Source: Megamerina dolium (Eukaryota; Arthropoda; Insecta; Diptera; Megamerinidae). From it: a stretch of DNA of 64,000 bases. The stretch lies in contig OY978528.1 in assembly GCA_963854835.1 (NCBI GenBank), forward strand, positions 36,228,769 to 36,292,768, given 5' to 3'. Position 1 is the first letter of the stretch, and each line of letters starts with the position of its first letter. The notes beneath the pieces are model-generated. The model made no database searches, was not told where the DNA came from, and worked only from the letters and a program-made list of their open reading frames with translations. The position numbers were made by a program, and so were the translations under genes. Shown in pieces: positions 47,237-59,204 of the stretch.

Positions 47237-49465
47237 AGGGCAAAGCTGACATAAGAAAATTTTGGTGCTAAGAAGAGCATATTGATTCAGAAGAATGTAT
47301 ACTTTCCTAATGTAAGTAGACCATGGTGAAACCAATTATTACTGAACAGATATTAGGTTGATATCTGAACTGTGGAGGACTGACAAAGAACATGTGATCA
47401 ATATGACACAGGTTTGTTAAAAACTGCTTTAGATCTAGTAACCTCTTGTTTTTTTCTAAGTTCAATTTTGTTTCGTAATAAATTTAAATTTTAAACAAAA
47501 TGCTTGATTTGTATTTTTGCCAATCAATTTATCATAAATAACCATTAGCCTAAAAGGCTAATATATACAAACACAATACAATATATGTTTTGTTGTTCTT
47601 CTTCATTCACCATGTTCACCAATTCTTTTCTTCTTGATTATATGCTTAATGGTATTTGATGATTTAATACCGATGCTTCATACGACCTGTGTAGTTCCGT
47701 TTAATTTAAATAACAAAAGACCATTAGATCGAAAGACAATATCCAGCTAGACAGACAGACAGGGAGACAATATTTCAAAAAAGCTATAATATATCATACA
47801 TTAATATGGACCAATCCGTAGATTTGTAGAGACAGTGTATACTAGTATTCACACGCTGCTAAATTCTGTTAATACGCACAAATACACACAGATACGATAT
47901 GTAAGAAATCAATAATAAAGATACCAAAGTAGATGTGAATGAAAAAATGTAAAAATTATTTTATTGACATACAATGAATAGAAGAAATTAATAGCAGTCT
48001 TGTGTATACAAAGTTCAATACAATATATGTATAATATTTCTACTTACTACCAAAATATACATACATAATACATGTAGGCGTAAGCGATCTGAAACAATAA
48101 AAACAAGAAAATTATACTAAACAGACATTATTATCATATGCATGTATGAATACGGTGAATATGTATGAACAAAAGACTTAAGCGACAAACTGGTATACAT
48201 AGGTGATTTTATTGAAAACTTTTCCTCATCTTTTTTATATCTTCTTCTACTGCTTGTATTTTTGAATCAACAAATAAAATGTTAATATTTTATCGCCCTA
48301 TTCAAGAAGTCGTTTGTTTTTATTTAAATCAACTTTTGTTTTTATATGAACATATATTTTAATTATACATACAAACGTACTACATACTATGTACAAGTAT
48401 ATATTATATATCAAGTACAATGTCGAGCAAAGTATTTACAATAATATTATAATTACTAAATTTTTGTTTTTATTTTATCGCTACCGCATAACCGCAATTT
48501 TAAAGAGAATTGAAATTCAAAACGAAGCCATTTCATCCACAAATAATTTTCAACAACAGCAACACTGCTGAAGGGGAATTACAGCACTTAAATTTGATTT
48601 TTTTTTTATATTTTGAACTTTCACTCAAGCTTAAATGCTACTGGCGACTATATTGTAAAAAGCCAAAGAAAGAGAGGATGAGGATGATGATGGGACAGAG
48701 CTACCATCTCCACTACCATTCCACACACACACACGCACACACACACACTCACAACAATGTAATGAAAACATTCGAAAAAACGCTTAAATGAATGTTCACC
48801 AACAATTGCGGAAATATTTCAGCATGTGATCGTTGTAAACGCATTGTTGCGATGATTGCCGCTCTGGGGCAAGTAATCATGATGAATTTGCGAAAAATAG
48901 CCAAAAAAAAAACAAATTCTATTGTTATTATTGATAATCAAAGCGTCAGAGCGATTTGTGGAGGACGATAGCGATAATGATGGAATTGTTAAATTTACTT
49001 GAACAATAGCAAACGTCCAATCGATTCGCTATAGTGATTGAGCGCGTGCCATAAGCCATATGTTATGGCATGCCACATTTTAACTTAATTTCACTGTTTC
49101 ACTTTCACATCATGCGAATTTCAATTTCGTGTATAAAAATTATAGGTACTTTTTTTATCGGCAGCGCAATAATGAAAAATTGTTACAAGTAGCTTTAAAT
49201 GAGAGACTTTATGAAATTGTATAAATAAACATACATTGTTTATAGTATTTATTGTTATCCATATGGTGAGAGTAAATTCTAGTGCTTTACGCTTAGTCCA
49301 CAATTTACGCATATACGTATGAATAGGATAATCGCTATTGTGATTACTCGTTCTGGCATTAATGTTAATGGATGTTAATGTAATAGTATTTACAGATTCA
49401 TAGGGTAGAAATATTGGGTTTGCAACAGCCGTTTGTTGTGCAGTAGAATCGGCATGTCAGATATA
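47237..49465. other. no gene seen
   Basis: AT-rich with a (CA)n run at about 48,721-48,751. No recognised coding sequence or element ends. Confidence 0.5.
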
Positions 49466-50281
49466 CGAGGTGTGATCAAAAAGCAAGATGACTTTTTGAA
49501 TTTCGCGGGCTCTGTACATTAAAATTACAAATTTTTTTGTGTTGTGTGGGTACACTCGTTACGATCATATGTTCACAGTTTCCACAATATAGCGTTCTTT
49601 GTTTGTTTGTGAGAGGTTATTAAGGTTAGAATTGTTTGGTGTGTTTGGTGTGCTCGGCGATTTCCTGCTGTCGAAAAAAAAATGGAGCAAAGAGTTTGCA
49701 TTACATTTGGTGTAAAAAATAGAATCAAGTGTTCTAAAACTTTTGAAATGTTGACAGTGGCATACGGTGAGTCTACTCTGAGTAAGAAAAATGTGTGTAA
49801 GTGGTACAAACTGTTCCAAGAAGGCAGATAAAATGTCAATGACAAACCTCGCCTGTCAAGGTTTTGCTAAATTTTCATCGGTCGTACGGTTAATAAGAAG
49901 TATTACCTTGAAGTTATGTGGCATTTGCGTGAAGCAATATGAAAAAAACGCCCGGAATTGTGGAAAAACAACTCATGGATTTTGCATCACGATTACGCAC
50001 CAGCTTGTAAGTGATTTTTTGGGTAAAAACAACACCACTATGATGCCTTAGCCACCATATTCACCGGACTTGGCCCCCTGTGACTTTTTCCTGTTCCCAA
50101 AACTGAAGAGACCCATGAAAGGACGGAGATTTGCAACAATTTCGAGGATTGAAAAAAGTGCTGCCACAAGTGTATTATATCTAAGGGAGATTACTTTGAA
50201 GGGGACAACATAAATATTGATGAATAAATAAATATTTTTTGATAAAAATTAAAAGTCAACTTGCTTTTTGGCCACACCTCA
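49466..50281 (+). mobile_element. mariner (DD34D) element, internally deleted
   Basis: The left end gaggtgtgatcaaaaagcaa is matched by the inverted right end (gaggtgtggccaaaaagcaa on the complement). TA flanks at 49,464-49,465 and 50,282-50,283. Length 816 bp against the usual ~1.3 kb, because the middle of the transposase is missing. Confidence 0.88.
49682..50226 (+). pseudogene. mariner transposase remnant
   Basis: The ATG at 49,682 opens MEQRVCITFGVKNRIKCSKT followed by FEMLTVAYGESTLSKKNVCK, the N-terminal DNA-binding region. A stop follows LFQEGR. The sequence then jumps to GRTVNKKYYLEVMWHLRE, so the region with the first catalytic aspartate is deleted. Later come KRPELWKNNSWILHHDYAPA, with the second aspartate, and PPYSPDLAPCDFFLFPKLKR, with the third, separated by stops and a frameshift. 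It is clearly non-functional and belongs to a different mariner lineage from the 34.4-kb copy. Confidence 0.86.
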
Positions 50282-50283
50282 TA

Positions 50284-52763
50284 TTTATTAAAAATTATAA
50301 AAGTGATCCACCGACTTTTATTTTCTTATTTTGAATTCTACTTGCTCTAGTTTGGCGAATTGTTTAAAATACTCCATATCTTTATATGGATGCCTTCATT
50401 TTGCGTTTGGATGATAGAGAATATCATATTCATTGGAAAGAAGCTGATGAGATTTTTCGATTGAGAATGCCTTTTTTTACTTTGTGATGTGGTGTTCTCT
50501 TCCCACAGCACTTCCACTTTTTTTATCCACTATGGCCTCTTGGAGACGTCCATCTACTCTGGCAATCGTATAGTATTTGGCATCTCTATTCTCTATTTCA
50601 ATACCATCGAATATATCCCTAAATGATGGGTTTTGGAGTGGCTCGCATAGAAATTGTCAAGTTTAGTACAACATCCTCTTTATGGGCAGCTATAAGTCGT
50701 AGCGTTTGTTTCTTTATGGTTTGCAGAAATTTTAACATTCACTAACTTGAGAAATTTCTTTGGAAACATTCCAAGCCTCTGACTTGAATGCAAATATTTT
50801 CCATTGATTTCATGAGCACAAAATCATATTAAAAAAGGTATTTTGGCAGTCTTTTGAATATATTTCTTCAATTGCAATTTTTCAACAATTTTCGTACCAA
50901 CTGCTTAAGAACTTACTTATTTTCTTAATGACAGGTCTACGTTGAGTGTGTTTGCACAGTAAAGTGCATATATAGTACTTTACGATCATATGGTATTGGT
51001 GCTGCAAAAAGCATTTAGATTTTTTCGAATTTAGGTTAATTTAATCGTTCAAGGAAACATACAATAAAAAGTAAATATAAAAACATTTTATATCGTTTCA
51101 TTAATTTCCACAATTATTTTATATTTTATGGTATTTTCGTTGTTGATTTAAGAGCGTCAACAATTTTCTTAACCACATCGAATATATAAGAAACAATCTA
51201 GGTAATTCAATAAACATATACACATTTACATTTGTTGAAATACGTTTAATTGGTTTCTGCAGTAAGACGAAAGAAAAAATAACGTTAAATATAATGAATA
51301 TCATAAATACAGTACACTGTAAAATATACGTCCATAATAAAATGATAAATAAATAAAAATAGGAATCAACTTTTTTTTATTTATATTATCTTCATTGTCT
51401 CTTAAAATTTTATTATATAATTTTTTTCCTATTTGATTTTTTTGCTTTAATAGTACGTACTTCACTTTAATCAAATCAACAACACCAACAACCATGATAA
51501 CAATAAAGTTTCGATATGATATTGTACTTCCCCAAGAAGTAGATATTCATAGTATGGATACATAGAAGCCAAGGAATAAAAGAGAAGAAAAAACATGCAC
51601 ACTTGTTTAGTAAATTCACGCAAATGACCTCATAAGCATGCGTAGCACGTGTATGAAAAGCAACAATAACAATAATAAGATATTTTAGAATTTTCAATGC
51701 AGACATAACGTATGCATATGTACGAGTGTATAGGTATTTATTATATGTTTGTATCTTCTACGGCTACTGTGTATAGAATTTATATATTCACACATACAGA
51801 CATATACATACACATGCATTCATCACAGCTACTGCATTTCGCCACTGTCATTGAAACATACTTATTTAACCAAATGAACGGTATTTCACGTCAAAATTGA
51901 TTGTCGTTGGACACCCTCTTCACTGTGACACTGTGTACTGTGTACTCATAATATGTACATACATGTTCCTATATTCTTATACTCGTATAGAAGATATGAT
52001 GAGGTATCTACATGCATATATGCCATCATCATTCGTTGCATTCAGTGATTTTTCATATGAATTTCAATATGGATTTTATGTTGTTGTTGTTATGGTAAAT
52101 ATTCACACAAACTACGCCAAGTTATTTCGAATGTCAATAAAGCAAGCAACAAATACCTACATATTGTACATAAATGAGGAAGTATTGTTTTTGCATGATT
52201 GACATTTATACACGAATACGTATACATATGCATTTGTAGATGTATTGATTTCTGTATTGGGTTGTAATAAACATTTTTTTAATTAGCTTACAAAGATATT
52301 CTTTACGATTTGTGGGAGAAAGATATAAATAACCATTTCATTTGTCTTTACTACACTGCACGACATTTGATTAACCTCCGTTGTATTTTTAATGTAATAA
52401 AATTTCTTTGAGCTAATATTTCGATGTTTCATTTACATGTGAGTTGTTATGCAAACATCAGCAGCAAATATTTTGTTATAAAGGAATTTAACCGGAAAAA
52501 TAACAACATCAAACAGCACCAAAGCCTACCACCATAATACGACAATGACGGGTTAATCAATTTAGGAATGTTAGCTACACATATTAGGGAAAGTGAGAAG
52601 CAGCAGCCTCTATGCAACGTACAAAGTAAAGTAAAGTAAAGTAAAGTGTCTCCTAAACATCAAAACCAGACACAGCACTTTTTCAAGTCAAATGGAGGTC
52701 ACATGTTCTTCAATTGAATTGGTCTAATAATTTATTCTAGTGCTGCTCTGTGAATATTCTAAT
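50284..52763. other. no gene seen
   Basis: AT-rich with an (AAAGT)n run at about 52,621-52,647. No recognisable gene. Confidence 0.5.
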
Positions 52764-52843
52764 TATAACCTGCATAATGTAATATGCAAGGTATAATCAT
52801 TTCGGTCAGATGTTTGTAACCACTTGAAGGAATCTTCGGAGAT

Positions 52844-53376
52844 TGTATATCTGGGAGAGAGATGCCGGTGGGCTCATACCTTGGTTGCTCTGATGTGTTG
52901 CAGTGATAGCTGATATTGATTCTTCTTCTGCCACTTCAATCACCGACTGCTTCTTGCTTTATAAGGAATTAAAATTTTTTTTGTTTAACCGTTCTTAAAT
53001 AATAAAATAATGAATAATAAAAATAAAAATCGACTTGACCTAAGTAAAAGTAAATAAAATGGCGCGTCTCATGTATACCGTATGATCCGAAATTTCTGCC
53101 AACTATACCAGGCCATGTGGGATTGTATTTCTTTTGGGGTTTTGCATCTCTGATGCTGTTGCCGTTGTTTTTGCTGTTGTTGATGTTTGCTGGTAATGTC
53201 ATTTTTCGCCATCATCTTTTCCAATTTCAAACTATTGCTATTGATATTTGATGACAAATCTTGCTGTTGTTATCGCTGTTGCTGCTGATTTTGCTGATCA
53301 GGAATGCAACTCGCCTTCCATAAAGGTGGCACTAAAATCCAGACAGTGCGCGCGACGTAATTTTCCGGCATAGACA
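52844..53376. other. ~530-bp foreign insert with Q/N-rich frame
   Basis: The mini-me-like sequence stops after ggagat and resumes at agagatatag. The DNA between is unlike the family and less AT-rich. On the minus strand a frame reads ARTVWILVPPLWKASCIPDQ, then QNQQQQR, a stop, and LSSNINSNSLKLEKM with [16 protein letters not shown]. Glutamine/asparagine runs are common in fly regulatory proteins. It could be a captured or retroposed host exon fragment, or an unrelated repeat. I cannot name it. Confidence 0.5.
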
Positions 53377-54415
53377 GAGATATAGAAAATTATATATATA
53401 TTCGTGATCAGCGTCGCTTAAATTTTCGATTTAACGATGTCCGTACGTCCATCCGTCCGTCTGTCTGTCACCTGACTGGTTCGCACGATAACTTGAGCAA
53501 ATATTGAACTATTTTGACGAAATTTCGTATAAGTAACCTATGATCCATGGGTACACAGGGAATTGATATTGGGCATGATCGGTCAATTTTAACGTACACA
53601 CGAAGCATTCAAACTCACTTAATATACCATCTGGGACAACAATATTTGGCATATAGGGTTATATTATACTACTACATAATCTTGTCACAAATGAACGAGC
53701 TACGACTGCTTTTTATAGTAGCTCCCATACAAAGTGTCTGTACTTCTTTTAAATTGAAACAGCTGTAATTTCTACAATCTTCTGTCTAGAATAACCTTAA
53801 TTGACATTTGGCATTTAATCTGGCAAAAAAATACCGTGTCACGCCCACTTCTTATTGGGGCTCCCATACAAAGTTGAGGAAATAAAACAAAAACTTTAGA
53901 CTTAAGGTATGGATTAGTATTGTAAGAGCAACTAGACTCACAGGAAATAGATGCGCTACACCCACTGTGTATAGGAGCTCCCATACAAAATGACCGAATT
54001 TCTTTTAAATTGAAACAGCTGTAACTTCTGAAATCTTCTTGCTGGAATAACTATAATTGACGCTTAGATTAATATGGTAGTCGGAAATAATGTGGCAAAA
54101 AATCAACATGCCACGCGCACTTCTTAATGGGGCTACCAAACCAAGTTGCGAAAATTAAAAAAAGTTTAAACCGCTATAACTTACGAACTATTCAGCGTAA
54201 GACAACCAAATTTAAGGTATGTATAAGATTTGCTAAATTAACTAGATTTATGAGAAAGAGGTAAGCCACGCCAACCATTTATATAGCTCCCGTACCAAGC
54301 CTCGGAATTATCTTAAAAATCTCCTTTAAACTCTCCCTTTTAAAACCTCCATAACTTACAAAGTACACCGTCAAAGTCAACCATATTTCGGGTGTTGGTT
54401 AGTATTATATGCAAA

Positions 54416-54560
<145 letters not shown>

Positions 54561-54941
54561 TGTTGAAACAGTTTCCAACGAATTAAAGCGTCCTGATCTT
54601 CTGAGGATTTTGAACATAAGAAACTACGCAGAATGTAAATTCAATCCTTTATTCTAATAGTTTTGACACGTATAATTATGCGTATATGTATATGTTAAAA
54701 TTCTTTAAGTTTTGAAGACTAGGACGTAGGACGATTTCCTCTTGACTTATTCTTTTGCACGTTCTTTAATGACACCGAGCTAACTCACGTATCTTTTGAA
54801 AGAAAAGGAATTTGGCGCCATTTTAGAAAATCGTCTTACGACCTATAACAGATGTCTTTTTATTTCATTTATCGATAATCAAATAATAGTAGTAGATTAA
54901 TTAAAAACAAAAATATTTCATTTTAAGCAGTGGCGGTAAAA
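54561..54941 (-). repeat. BEL/Pao 3' LTR
   Basis: Begins tgttgaaacagtttccaacg on the plus strand and ends gcagtggcggtaaaa. Compared with the other LTR it differs at four positions, one of them in the terminal TG (TT here). A short purine-rich stretch (gcggggtgga on the minus strand) lies just upstream as a possible polypurine tract. Confidence 0.93.
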
Positions 54942-54978
54942 ATCCACCCCGCAGTATGGCAAGAAGATTTTCGCTGCC

Positions 54979-55293
54979 TTACTCCAAATTTTGAGCCACG
55001 TCTAAAAATGCAATCCTTGAAACCGGTCGTTCTAGAATGCCACTATTAGTTAGGATTTTTGCACTACGTACCTGCCCATCCTTTGCTAACCTCGTTTCAA
55101 GTACCTTACCTCGCGGCCAGACATTGCGAGGGCACGAAGAGTCAACCACAATAAATAAATCCCCAGTGCACAATGGCCTCACCTTCTCATGCCATTTTGT
55201 CCTGCATGTTAATGACGGCAGGTATTCTATTAACCAACGCTTCCAAAAAATATCTGCAAACCGTTGGGATTCGAGCCAACTACTTTTAAACAC
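54979..55293 (-). pseudogene. BEL/Pao polyprotein C-terminal domain
   Basis: The segment ESQRFADIFWKRWLIEYLPS, then the RTKWHEKVRPL and GDLFIVVDSSCPRNVWPRGK region, is the conserved domain after the integrase in Pao polyproteins. It sits in a different frame from the integrase, with the shift near 55,290, so it is detached from it. Confidence 0.85.
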
Positions 55294-56276
55294 ATCCGCG
55301 CGTCCAGGAGCGCATATGGTTTCATGCCGCTTGAGCTACCGAGCAAAAGGTGATTAGGAGTGATGGCCTCAGCGTTCCTGTCATCGAGAGGAACGTACGT
55401 TAAGGGCCGCGAATTTACAATGTTTTCTACTTCAGCCATCATACTTCTCAAAAGCTCTTCATTTGGCGAGCGAGTAGGTGTTATTTTGTAGAAAACAGTT
55501 TTTATGGAGCGTACTAAGCGTTCCCAGGCGCCTCCCATATGTGGCGCAATAGGCGGATTAAAATTCCATTTAGTATATGAGGAAGTGAAAGTACGAACAA
55601 GTTCTTTTCGATCCACTTCGGCGACTGCTTCGCGCAGTTTCCTTTCAGCGCCAATGAAGTTAGTCCCATTATCGCTGAAGAATTCTCGCGAGATGCCACG
55701 CCTTGCCATAAAATTCCGTATTTCCAATATACAAGAGTTGGTATTCAGAGAATACCCAATTTCTATGTGAACCGCTCTTATGGTTAAGCACGTGAATAAA
55801 ACTCCATAGCGTTTTTCTTTGTGTCGATTTATCGTTATCATAATGGGTCCGAAGAAATCTAATCCCGTGAAAGTAAAGGGCGCAACATGAGCAGCGAGAC
55901 GGGCCCGAGGCAACTTAGCCATTTGTGGCATCAGCGGAACGGCATTTTGAATTTTACACATTTGGCAGTTTCTAATTTGCTTTTTAAAAACGACACACAG
56001 GCGCGGTATATAGTAAAATTGTCGAATTTCGTTTATAGCTGTTTCATGATTCAAATGGCGATAGAAATTATGATAGTGCATTATTATTATTGGAGCTAGT
56101 GAGCTCACAATATCTTCACCGTCCGTGATTCTAAAATACGACACTGCAGCGCACCCATTATCACCGGCATCTACAAACGTAAGCAGCTGCACGTCGAGCA
56201 AATTATAATTAGCGTAACATTTGAGATAACAACGGTTTATGCGGATGTTCTCTAAGTCCGGATTAATTTTACCCAA
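55230..56276 (-). pseudogene. BEL/Pao integrase (with RNase H stub)
   Basis: A 348-residue frame. The start, LLTFVDAGDNGCAAVSYF, is the beginning of RNase H. The rest of that domain is missing and the frame runs into the integrase zinc module: H...H in HYHNFYRHLNH and C..C in NCQMCKIQ. The catalytic core then shows D in FTGLDFFGPIM, D in EFFSDNGTNFIGAE and E in the AEVENIVNSRPLTY region. The three acidic catalytic positions therefore appear present. The tail after LLDARMCLKVVG is out of frame. The domain would insert the cDNA into the genome in an intact element. Confidence 0.88.
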
Positions 56277-56398
56277 TTAAGCCATCTTGAAAACTGTGCT
56301 GGCAAAATCGGTTCGTCCCAAGCAACAGCGCTGCGACAGATTTCTTGCATTAAAATCTTTGCGTACATAAGAAAGTGACCTAATAGCCCAAGGGGATC

Positions 56399-56990
56399 TT
56401 ATATCGACATTACTGCGCGGAGTACCTCTCTCTTTGTAGGGGGGCGGTCACCACTAAAAATGTCGCTCTCTAATTTCATTGTTGATACTCTGAAAATAAT
56501 TATGTCATCATTTGGCATCCAGAATATCCCAAGCACCTTCTCCATAGATGGATCGCTGCCAAGGCTCAAACTTTTACTTGTCGCCTGCATTTCAGTATTT
56601 AGCTTCTGCAATACTTCATCTGCATTCGATGTCCAATTACGAATGTAAAATCCACCTTGACTATGTACAAATTTAACTTGTTTAGATATTTTAATTGCCT
56701 CCTCAATTGTATCAAAGGAATCTAAGTAATCATTTACATAGTGATTACGCCTAATAGTTCCAGCTGCCTGTGGAAATTCGTTTTCGAACTCTGAAACGTT
56801 AAGATTTTTAACATATTGCGAAATATTTGGTGCACAAGTAGCGCCGAAGATCATAACATTCATTATATAAATTTCTGGCTCTATGTCAGCATTGCATCCT
56901 CGCCATAAAAAACATTGGACATGTTGATCTTCAGATCTAAAAACATACCGCGGCAGACTTTTGTCTAAATCGTTGTAGTATACCTGTCAG
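56399..56990 (-). pseudogene. BEL/Pao reverse transcriptase fragment
   Basis: The frame from 56,863 reads MIFGATCAPNISQYVKN, then AAGTIRRNHYVNDYLDSFDT. In this family the catalytic box is YVDD; here it is YVND, so the first catalytic aspartate is lost. The region upstream (to about 57,300) is recognisable only as scattered pieces such as FRSEDQHVQCFLW, with stops and frameshifts. Polymerase activity is not expected. Confidence 0.87.
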
Positions 56991-57396
56991 ATTTTCTAGC
57001 AAATCAGGCCCTTTTAGCAATAGCGAGTTAATGGCAGCAGCATCCCACACTATTATAGTTTTACCAGGCTTGTTTTTGTTGTAAACAGCAAAAATTGGTA
57101 AATACCACATTTTCCCATTAGCTTCTTCATGGTTATCTAACTTGCGAATATACCCTTTAGCTAAATAATCTGAAATGGTTTTTATAAAAATGCTGAATAG
57201 AATGTTTTTACCATTTCTTGCAGTTTCGCATCACCGTCAGAAGTACACTCGCAAATGTGAGAATTGTATGATGCATTAAACTTTTGGTTGCTACTACAAG
57301 CCCCGTATATTAACCACCCGAGCGTAGTCTAAATCGCTACTGGTTCAGTAGATTTTCCTTCCTGAATTTTATGTGGAATTCCTAATTTCCAATTAT

Positions 57397-57750
57397 CTAG
57401 CCCGATGAGTAGCCGAGGCATAGCGTTTTCATAACCTTTAATTGGAATGTTTCGTGTTTAAATCGTTTACATAGTGCTGTAACATTCAATGTTTGTATTG
57501 GCAGCGACAAGTTACTCACAGTGTGCACGTTCACTTTTATTTTCTTCGCTTTATTTACTAAAATTTCAACATTCAATTTTCTTGAAAATTGTTCTTCTCG
57601 CTGTATTTCACCAGTCCACTTCAAACACAATGCGTGTGACTGGCCGCTTAGTTGTAATTCGTTGGCAATTTCTTCGTCTAATAAACTTATTGAAGAGCCT
57701 TCATCAATAAACGCAAACGTATTAACTATCTTATCGTTTTTTCCTTTCAA
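57397..57750 (-). pseudogene. BEL/Pao aspartic protease region
   Basis: NTFAFIDEGSSISLLDEEIA carries the DEGSS active-site form typical of the Pao retropepsin-like domain, followed by the SLPIQTLNVTALCKRF segment expected downstream. It would cleave the polyprotein. The frame is open for ~117 residues, then runs into the broken RT region. Confidence 0.85.
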
Positions 57751-57899
57751 CGCAACTGGGATAATTTTAAAGACAATTTCGCCTCTTTGCGAGTAATGTG
57801 TGTTACATTTATGTTTCTCAATATCACCTAATTCTGACGTTTTCAGTTGTGGTGAGTTTGGATTATGCTTAAAAACGATGTTGCGATGAAGAAGTGCGT

Positions 57900-58085
57900 G
57901 ATGCTAAAGCTGACATCTGTCAACGCCGCATACTTCTACACATGATCCAAAATGCGCATGTTGTTGTAAACATTGTTTGCATAAATTGAACTTTCATATT
58001 ATTTTCCATTTCTCACCACGGTCAAGCGATTGGAACATTTTACAATTAGCAACATTGTTGCAGAACTTTTTGCAGACGCAACATG
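57900..58085 (-). pseudogene. BEL/Pao Gag zinc-knuckle region
   Basis: The minus-strand frame shows the Cys/His-rich run CNNVANCKMFQSL, then KFNLCKQCLQQHAHFGSC, a CGVDRC-type pair and a HHALLH end, the layout of the nucleic-acid-binding knuckles before the Pao protease. It is interrupted by stops. Confidence 0.7.
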
Positions 58086-58113
58086 ATTTTGAATCTTTTC
58101 TGTTTTGCTCATT

Positions 58114-58175
58114 TTTTTTTTTTATATGTGGCACTTAAAGCCCCAAAGGGCTCATTGGCCGAGCTTCTCATTCTC
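58114..58175 (-). mobile_element. 62-bp LINE 3'-tail micro-insertion in BEL/Pao gag
   Basis: gttttgctcatt occurs at 58,102-58,113 and 58,176-58,187, bracketing 62 bp. On the minus strand the insert ends in a run of about 12 A preceded by gtgccacatat, which is a retroposed 3' UTR end with its poly(A) tail. The parent LINE is not otherwise seen in the window. Confidence 0.85.
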
Positions 58176-58504
58176 GTTTTGCTCATTATGTAGATGAATA
58201 AATCCTCTTTAGTTGTCATTTTTGCGAACAGCTGTTTTTTCATTTGAAACGGAATTGGTTGACACAACAGTACTAGCGATAAACCAACATTATATATCCA
58301 ATTAGCAAATTCGGCTAAATTTGGCCCCAACTAATTTGATAAAAGGGCGGTAATATTTCTACAAGATCTTGTAAGAGTGATGAATTATTCATTTCATCAT
58401 GTAAACCACATGCTTCGATTGTTGTTTGTAAATTTTTTACTCCAATGGCAAAAAAGGTAAATGTCTCTAATTTATTTTGATTTACTTGTGGTAATACTCT
58501 TAAT

Positions 58505-59188
58505 CTATTCTTGATCGAGTTTAATATTTTTCTGGTTGGCCGTATAACAACTTAAGTGTAGACATTGCTGAACTAACGCAAAATGATGAATAATAATGTG
58601 CCGGACAGCATGCAAAGCTTCGCCACGGAGAGATCGTTGAAGCCGTATCAAATTTTCCGCATCAGTTAAACCACATACTGTAGTCGACCATTCGAAAGTA
58701 GAACTGAAGAGCGGCCATTCTTCTGGCTGACCGGAAAACGTAGGCAACTCCTTAGGCACAGATTGACGTACACTTATTTGTACGCTATTTAAATTATTGC
58801 TAAGAGAATATGCTGGATTAGGCTGGGCGTTCGTGTGCGTTGATGTAAACAAGCAACTTGTTATATGTACGCATGTCGGTACGGAATTCACAAAAGTCGA
58901 TGTTAAGCTAGGTTGTGCAGCTATTGTAGGCGAAGGTAGAAATTGTATACGCTGCGCTGTAGCAGCGGTGTGCGCAGCAGCAGTTGCTGCTTGCGTCGAC
59001 GTCGTAGGCGCGCACATTAGCGCGGAACATGATTGCTGCGCTCTAGCAGCAGGCAGCGCGGCAACTGAAGCTGTATTCGTTGACATTGTGGGAGCGCAAG
59101 TTAGTACCGAATTTGGGGGCTGCACTGTAGCAGTAGTTTGAGTAGCAAATAGTGACTTATTCGGCCTTTCATTTTGTCTGAATTGCAC
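58505..59188 (-). pseudogene. BEL/Pao Gag, N-terminal region incomplete
   Basis: A 227-residue frame from the ATG at 59,188. The first ~130 residues are alanine/threonine-rich with internal repeats (STNTASVAALPAARAQQS, STQAATAAAHTAATAQ). The conserved Gag core follows: VPKELPTFSGQPEEWPLFSS, then the TVCGLTDAENLIRLQRSLRG and EALHAV region, as in the DUF1759-type Gag of BEL/Pao. The frame is lost after LSCYTANQ. Only about 16 bp separate the ATG from the LTR, so the leader and probably the Gag N-terminus were deleted. Confidence 0.87.
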
Positions 59189-59204
59189 TTAAAGAATTTT
59201 AAAA

